From assembly GCA_030141605.1 (NCBI GenBank), contig JAQGDQ010001567.1, positions 1 to 34,562 of the forward strand: 34,562 nt of DNA, read 5' to 3'. The stretch comes from Tubiluchus corallicola. Its lineage: Eukaryota; Priapulida; Priapulimorpha; Priapulimorphida; Tubiluchidae. A model generated the notes under the pieces. That model was not told the origin of the DNA. It did not search any database and saw only the letters and a program-made list of their open reading frames with translations. Position 1 is the stretch's first letter; every line of letters starts with the position of its first letter. The position numbers and the translations under genes were made by a program. This document shows, one piece after another, positions 22,201 to 31,200 of this stretch.

Positions 22201-25200
22201 TGCAGTGTTATGTGCATAATTAACTTTTAAGCTAAGCTTGACGTGGATGACCATTAATTATGACATAAACAAATAATAAACAAGTTAATTGGAGTAAAAA
22301 ATGTTTTTATTTGTTTTTTAAGTGAAAAGAACAATTAAACATTAATAAAACAGAAAAGTGTCAATACTCGGAGAGGCTAATTGATTTCAGACTTCAGCTT
22401 ATATAAATTGCTTGTCAGCAAAATATTAAACATTTACTCAGTGGCATAGCTAAAAATATGACATATTTTTCTAGATAGTCATGATTCAATAGTTGAAAAT
22501 TCTTTCAATTTTTCTAGCTGAATGATATTTTACTGTACACTGTGCCACATCCCAATGGACAATATAGACTCAGTGCTGCCTTAAGCTTGACCGGCATGAG
22601 GGTTTGTTGACGATTATTAATTTTCATTAATTACTTCTTATTGATGTGTATTATGAATTTTTATTATTAATTAATATGGTTGTTTAAGTGCTCCTTAAAT
22701 ACTAATTGTACACTTTGTCTTTCATGTATTGTATTTCATTATCTTTGTAAGGAGAGGACCTTTCGTACCGGTTTCTCTAATGTTTTGTCCAGGGGTTTGT
22801 AAAATAAATATATTTAAAGGAATGGACACCTCATTCAGCATGCAGTGTTCATTTTACTGCTAGTGATCTTTATCTCTTTTAGGGCTATTTCTTTTCGTGC
22901 ATGGACTCAATAGCTTAAACACAGTGTGTGTACCTAGATAAAAAACAAAGACAACATTTATTTACCATCACTTATTTAACAAACAACATTACCACTAACA
23001 GCTATTTAACGATACTTGTAAAGGCTCGATACACAAACAAAGAATGTATGTTTGTAGGTGTCCTGCCATTGACAGGCACAAGTCTCAAATTCAAGACTGC
23101 ACAGTTGCAGTCGAATATCTGAAACACTTAGCCGCCCAACCAGGACCATCTGTACTAAGCGAATTCAATAGCCATTAATTTGTTGATGTGTTTTGTTCTT
23201 GAAGGTCCGGCTATTATGTCCATACAGTCTCCCAAGCCTCACCAGTATTGCTATATTAGCAAAAAACATCCTGTAGTTTTTTGACCAAAACTTCTTTTGA
23301 TTTGTCATTTAAAATAGGTATTATTTTGCAAATACATGCAGTAGTTTACTTCATGAATTTTTTAATGCTAACACAAAGAAACGGAATCAGATCCACAACT
23401 CACTCACAATTATGTAATAGTAATAGTTTTTGTTTTTTTATTTTATTTGAAAATTTAAGTTTTTTTGCATTTTTTAGCTCATCATAGTGTCTTCTGTTGC
23501 AGGTTTCAAAACCAGAGCTGGAAGCTTATAAGAATGAGTTTAATGTTGAGACTGTTGAAAAATCTTTTAAATTGGCTGCAAGGTGTGTTATAATTTTATA
23601 TTTTAATATTGTAAACTGGGACAATAATCGACTGTGTTTTGTTTGTCTGCATTAGTTTTTAAAATGTATAGCAAATACTACAAAATCATTATTGCTAGTG
23701 TCTTAACAAAAGACTTTCAACCAATTTGCCTTTATATTTATCAATGTTAAAATTGCAGCATTTAACCAAGCATGAACTGAGGTGAATAGAGTTATCTCTG
23801 CATGTCAGAGACTAATTTGTGAAAGTGGAGTAGCGAAGCGAAGGGTTTGGCCGTACTGTGCGATAGCTAAACTTATCAGCTTCCTTCCTTAAACATAACA
23901 CACTTTCGACCACAACAAACACACGTATATGAAAGATATTTATTAAAGACTAATGTATTTATTCTTAACGAAAATATGAAAAATACTGAATAACTAGGTG
24001 TTTAACTTTCTAACTTTTCTTTCGACAAAAAGAATCACTAAGTTAGTAAGTCAATTACTTCTCATAGTTGAGCAAAGATAATTTTTTATAAATTTTAGGT
24101 TAGAAAAGCTCCGGTCGCAACTAGCCACACTGACAGCTCGTGAATTGCACGGGTGATTTGACAGAATCACAAGTATTTTTATTGTCGGTCTTATTAACAG
24201 AAAGTATTGGCTGCCCTGTGCGGTCCACACAACCCCACATCCCAAGCTATGTTGGATGAGAGAATGTTTTTTACCCTGCTGATCCTAGCTCAAAAAAGCG
24301 TTTAAAGGGATGGAAAATAAAATTACTTGTCAACATCATATAATCTTTCAGTGAATCAGTGGTGCAGTGTACCAAATACGTAAAATTAACATACAGTAAT
24401 TGTACTAAAAATAAACATACATTAAACCTGTATTTATGAGCACCAAAACTCTGTTGACAGAATTGCATTTTTGCAAGGGAGAGAGAGAATTTCAAAATCG
24501 CCAAACTGCCTTAAAACTAGCACTAGGGAAAAATCCAAAAAAATGCATATTTTATGTTAAAAGTGAATACTTTTGTATCATCATTTACTCAGCACGGCTT
24601 CAGAAAGAGACGAGTGGGTGGAAGCCATCACTACTGCCATCCAATCGAATGCAATGAGACGAACTACGTTTGGAGTGAAGCTTCGGCAGCCTTGCGTTAC
24701 GGTAAGAGTTTATTTTAAATTGGTGCCTTCATTTCAGGAAAAATGTGCATGTGAGTGTAGTGTTAATAGTATGTATATAGTAGAAGGGTGTGTATAGTAG
24801 TGGTATGTGTGAGTAATGTGTATATAGTAGTGGTATGTGTGAGTAATGTGTATATTGTAGTAGTATGTGTAGGAGTTGAAGTCGCAATCATTTCATGCCT
24901 GGGGACGCTTATTTTGCACAAATAACAACGTCGGCATGCCGTCAAGGGTGCAGCAAGTTTTCCAAAACTCGTTTTATTTAGCAAACTAACCAGATCAATG
25001 CGTTATCACAAAACATGAAACCCCCAGGTCACAGCCGATTTTAGAGGTCACCCAAAAATGAGGACCCAAAATGTGCAGAAGAGGAACAAACAATGGCTAG
25101 GCATAGCAATGAATCACAGGACATTTCTTGTCAATTAAAAGAAACCCTTTAATTATCTCAGAATTGAGTTTTTTTATTATTTACTTATGTCTGATGTCTA

Positions 25201-28200
25201 CAAAAAGAAAATGTCTACAAAATCTTGCAAATTATCTGTTTGTGTGCAAAGCCTCTAGATTTTCTTGTTTTATTTGCATTTTTCTGTTTGGAATCATCAG
25301 TTATTTATATTAAGATGAAATTGCTCAAAATAAAGATAAAACATTTTATAATGATTTTATTTTGAATTACTGTAGTTTTTGTTTGTAGACATGTGCAGTC
25401 TACCTTGTGTATGTTTATGCATAAGGCATTTATTGTTTACTGTACATTTATTAACAATGAAATTATGAAGTGTATTGGTTCTTGACATGAAGACGTTGAT
25501 TGGATCTTGTAGAATGGTAATGCTGCAGTCCAAGAGGGAGGACGACTTGGCACGAAAGCTCCGATTTGGGTGCCCGATGTACGTGTTACGATGTGTATGA
25601 TCTGCACGCAGGAATTCACAGTGACGTGGCGCCGCCATCACTGCCGAGCTTGTGGGAAGGTAAGGCATTAATTGTAAGATGATGCAATTGTGTTATAATT
25701 CCTTGTTTTTCTTATATTGCATTATATTAACATATAAAAAAGAAAGGTTTTCTTTAATTTATTTCTTGAAGTTTATTGTTTCCTTATTCCAAGTGCCAAT
25801 ACTGTACGAAACAATGACTTTTATAAATCTTCACAATATGGAGCTAACATAATAACATGATCGACTCAGACTATAACCTTGTAAGATCTGAACCAACAGG
25901 CAGTATCAATGATGAGAGTGCAGGAATAACAGGAGTATAGGAATAATGGAGTAGTGCAGGAATAGTGGGAGTCCAGTAATAACGGAAGTGCAGGAATAAC
26001 AGCAGTACAGGAATAACAGAGGTGTAGGAATAACTGAAGTACAGGAATAACAGGAGTGCCGGAATAACAAGACTGCGGGAATAACGGCAGTGTGGAAATG
26101 CGGTGGAGGAATAGAGGGAGTGCCGAAATAATGGATTTAGAGCAATAGAGGAAGTGCCAGAATAATGGATTTGGAGCAATAGAGTGAGTGCCGGAATAAT
26201 GGATTTGGAGCAATAGAGGGAGTGCCGGAATAATGGATTTGGAGCAATAGAGTGAGTGCTGAAATAACGGATTTGGAGCAATAGAGGGAGTGCCGGAATA
26301 ATGGATTTGGAGCAATAGAGTGAGTGCCGGAATAATGGATTTGGAGCAATAGAGGGAGTGCCGGAATAATGGATTTGGAGCAATAGAGTGAGTGCCGGAA
26401 TAATGGATTTGGAGCAATAGAGTGAGTGCTGAAATAACGGATTTGGAGCAATAGAGGGAGTGCCGGAATAATGGATTTGGAGCAATAGAGGGAGTGCCGG
26501 AATAATGGATTTGGAGCAATCGTGGGAGTGCTGAAATAACGGATTAGTGCAGGCAGTGCAGGAATAACGAAAGTGCGGGATAATGGCAGTGTGAGAATAA
26601 CGGCAGTGTGGAAATAAAGGAGGTGAAGGAATAGCGGGAGTGCCGGAATAATGGATTTGGAGAAATATCGGGAGTACTGAAATAATGGATTAATGCAGGC
26701 AGTGCTGGTATAGTGGGTGTGTGTGAATAACGGAGTGGTGCAGGAATAGCGGGAGTGCAGAAGTAACCGAAGTGCTGGAGTAACGGCAGTGCAGGAATAA
26801 TGGAGGTGGAGGAATAGCGGGAGTGCAGGAATAACAGAGGTGGAGAAATAGCCGGGAGTGCTGGAATAATGGGAGTGTAGGAATAATGGAGGTGGAGGAA
26901 TAGCGGGAGTGCAGGAATAACGGAGGTGGAGAAATAGCGGGAGTGCTGGAATAATGGAAGTGTAGGAATAATGGAGGCGGAGGAATAGCGGGTGTGCCGG
27001 AATAATGGGAGTGTAGGAATAACAGAGATGGAGGGATAGCGGGAATGCAGGATTAAGGGAACTGCAAGAATAATGGGAGTACAGGAATAACGGAGATGGG
27101 GGACTAGTGGAAGTGCGGGGATAACAGGAGAGCAGGAATAATTGGAGTGCAATAATAATGGGAGTGCAAGAATAACAGGAGTAGAGGAGGCACTCATATT
27201 AAAGAGAAGGAAGCCTGAAAGTTAATGAAAATGTGAAGATGTTTAAGAATAAAAAAAATCGATTTACATTAACAACAACATTTAATAATAAACAACAAGA
27301 CATAGCAGTGTTTTCTCTAGTAAAGCTTACCATGTAAACAATCCTTTGGGCAGCAAGAACAGGTTTGTGCTTATTCTTTAACATTTGTTTGTTTCTCTTT
27401 TTGATTAGGTGATCTGTGGCTCTTGTTCGGGGAATCGAGCTCCACTGCAATACCTGAAGTATGATTGTGGACGTGTCTGTGATCCGTGTTTTGACACACT
27501 TTTCAAAGGTGAATGCTAGTTTTATATGTTTAATATTTAACAAACTAATTTATTAACTTTAGAATTAGCATTCTGAACAATTAGTGATATTTTGAGAGCA
27601 TAATCATTCTTAAATATTTGATTATAATTTCTGCACCAACTTATATTTTATATCTTATCTATAGGCAATAGTTCTCAATTTCATAATTTAAATGATGATT
27701 TCTTAATATTCTTATAACGATATCAAATCTGAGTTGTTGTTCTTCAAGCACTTTTTAAAATTAAAAAACTTAACGTTGATTTTTAGTGACTGCATTTGTG
27801 TATCCATCATTCACAGTGACGTGTAACTGATTTTTTTTAGATTTTGAAGCCGATTTGTCTGAAGAATCCGATGCTGCTGTGTCCAGTAGCAGTGCGACCA
27901 GTATGACCGATAGCTATATACCAAATAACAACAAAGAGCCCATCTCTAAAGAAGAGATCCGTTCCAGGTTTAAGAAGACAAATATGGAAAAGAGAATACT
28001 GAAAAGACCTAATGTGCTAAAAGAGGTTTGATTTATATTTTTCTCTAATTATCCTAAATGGTTCGTAAGAAGTAATTTGCTGCTAAAGTTCATATCAACC
28101 AATAGAGATTTTACACAACTACAGAACTCACGTGTTTACATGACAAAAATGCATAATACGTAATTTTGTAAATGAGTTTAGTTTGAAACACAAGTATGAG

Positions 28201-31200
28201 TAATTTAAGATACAATCCCATCACTTTTAGAAACATTGCACAAGGAAAGAGTAAACTTAAATTTAAGAACAAATTGTAACTGTTTCATTCTGATATTCGT
28301 TTCATTGTGTTTCACTGATAATACTTTATGCTGTGTAATGAGTTGTTAGCTTACTGGCATAGGAAAAGTTCAATTAAATAAGAGTTATTTCAATTAGTTT
28401 TGTTACTATGACAATATCAAAACATATTAATGGCTGGTCGTGCTGTATCTCAATAACGTAAACTCCAATCTTGATCTATATCTGTCTGATCAGAGTATAA
28501 ATACATTGTTTTTTCTCTCTATGGCCTCAAACTTCTCAGACACAAAAAAGAAAATTTGGTAAGAAATGTGTTTTCATATTTTAACATTGCTTGTGATTGT
28601 TTTAGCCATTTAACAGAGATGTAGTTACTGCTTCATGTAGTTGAACTTCCTGATGGCTTCATTTGCAGGTGATGGCTAATGATGCTGGCTCAGATATCAG
28701 TGGTTACTTGGATAAACACGTGAAAAAAGGAAAGTGGGATCACCTATGGTTTGTTGTTAAAGAGAAGGTGCTTTACATATACAAAGCTAGTGAGGTGAGG
28801 GATTTTCACAGTCCTGTTGACAATTCTTATATTTTTCCACGACTCTGAATTTAATAGCTGTTAATTATCATATAGACTATTCTTGATTTTTATGCAGATA
28901 GACTAGTTTATTATTATTATTATAATTTCCCCCAAAATGCCTAAAATAGACATCATCTTGTTACCTATCACATCATGTGATATAGAATATTGCTAATTGT
29001 TATACACACATAACTAATTTTGTCCATATTTATCATCCTAGTATTCTCTTAATTTTTGTAAATATGTAAATCTTGTAAATAACTGAGTTTTTAAGTTCTA
29101 TTCATTTCCAGTAATTTTATAATATCGTAGTTTTTTTTCATGATGTTAGTTGTAGATGATGCTATTGCCAATATTCAGTCAGTCTCATAATGTCATATAT
29201 TAGAATGTTTACAAATTATTAAAGTTTCCTGTTTGTTGTCTTATGAAATACTAGTGCCTGGCTGGTTTAAATATAATTTTATTGAAGATGTAAGATCAGA
29301 CAAATTATGTTTGAAGCAGATAGCTTTACAACTGATATATGTTCTTCCCTAGTGGGAGCTGAATACAAGAGAGATGTAGAACAATGGTGACCACAATGTA
29401 CAAAAAATGTTGCAATAAATATGAACATTATTTAAGAGAAACATAGTTAGCACTGTTTAAAGCACTTTATGAAAAGCATGAAAGTGTTTATCAAAGATTA
29501 ACATAGCAAATTCTGGCAGTGTGGCTCATAATGAGTAAACGCTTCTGGTTCAGGGAGTAAACCCTTCTGGCTCATAATGAGTAAACGCTTCTGGTTCAGG
29601 GAGTAAACCCTTCTGGCTCGTAATGAGTAAACGCTTCTGGTTCAGGGAGTAAACCCTTCCGGCTCGTAATGAGTAAACGCTTCTGGTTCACGGAGTAAAC
29701 GCTTCTGGCTCAGGGGTCAACCCTTTTGGCTGGTAATGAGTAAACGCTTCTGGTTCAGAGAGTAAACCCTTCCGGCTCGTAATGAGTAAACGCTTCTGGT
29801 TCACGGAGTAAACGCTTCTGGCTCAGGGGTCAACCCTTCTGGCTGGTAATGAGTAAACGCTTCTGGTTCAGGGAGTTAACCCTTCTGGCTCGTAATGAGT
29901 AAACGCTTCTGGTTCAGGGAGTAAACCCTTCTGGCTGGTAATGAGTAAACGCTTCTGGTTCAGGGAGTTAACCCTTCTGGCTCGTAATGAGTAAACGCTT
30001 CTGGTTCACGGAGTAAACGCTTCTGGCTCAGGGGTCAACCCTTCTGGCTCGTAATGAGTAAACGCTTCTGGTTCACGGAGTAAACGCTTCTGGCTCAGGG
30101 GTCAACCCTTCTGGCTGGTAATGAGTAAACGCTTCTGGTTCAGGGAGTTAACCCTTCTGGCTCGTAATGAGTAAACGCTTCTGGTTCAGGGAGTAAACCC
30201 TTCTGTCTCGTAATGAGTAAACGCTTCTGGCTCATGGTGTAAACTAGTCTTATGATGTAAACATGTGGAAATAGTGATAAGTATTTATCAATATTTATGT
30301 TCACTAGTATTTTTTGTTTTCTCCAGCTGTTTTAACCAGTTGTTATAATTTTGTTTTTTCTTTATTATTTGTAGGATGTTGCTGCATTGAAGACAATACC
30401 TTTGCTTGGCTATGAAGTCAGTGGTATAGACAAGCATGATCAGGTTAGTACCACTATAATGTACTTTTTATGCAGTTTATTACTCCGCATCCTAAAGTAT
30501 ACAGCATTTATAGCATACTCGTTGCAAATATTTGTGACAGGACTGAAAACAAGTTCATTAACAAGGATATTTCTTCAAAATGAGAAACTAATGTAGTGGA
30601 AATGTTATTATAGCATTCTCCCCCAGTGATGAAAATGGGAGTGGGGGCAGTATGACAATGGCCTGAAGCCAGTTTTCAAGATGATCACCTATCCGCCTTC
30701 TGACTGCATTTGGCATTGCTTAATTTCAATTACTTAGTACACTATAACCATTCGGCTATTCTTCTCATCTTAAGTGATTTAGCTGGTATCGTCTTTCTCG
30801 TGGATGTAGTTAATATCTCACTGGTTGTTCTAGGAGTTTGGTAGTCCAGGATCTGAGTTGATCATTCATCTTTTGCATAAGGGTAAAGTCATGTACGTTT
30901 TTCGTGCAGAGAGCGAGGAAGCTAGAGACAGGTAAGCTTCAACAATCAACGTTTACATTCACTTTTCATTCTAATATGTTTCAAGATTCCGGTGACTGAT
31001 GATGATCGTGAAAACGTCAAAGGTTAAATGTAGCTGACCTGAGTGATTCATGTTCACATTTGTTGTCGTCATGATTGTGGCTTATTTTCATCGGCCGACT
31101 GCTCCTTTACGTGGTGTTTTCATATTAGATTTACATATTTATTAATCCAGCAATATAATTAGTTAGCAGCTCATCTGATACTAGTGTTCATGTTGAGTAC

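Noticed and set aside
25866-27197. Long minus-strand open frames (217, 204, 104 and 217 codons)
   Set aside because: They translate the 17/34-bp minisatellite; all three frames are open because the unit lacks stops, and the peptide simply cycles. No splice sites or domain.
31006-31030. Functional hammerhead ribozyme
   Set aside because: CTGATGA, GAAA and GTC occur in order, but the seven bases between the first two cannot form stem II, and the related copy at 14880 has ATTGATGA and GGCC instead.
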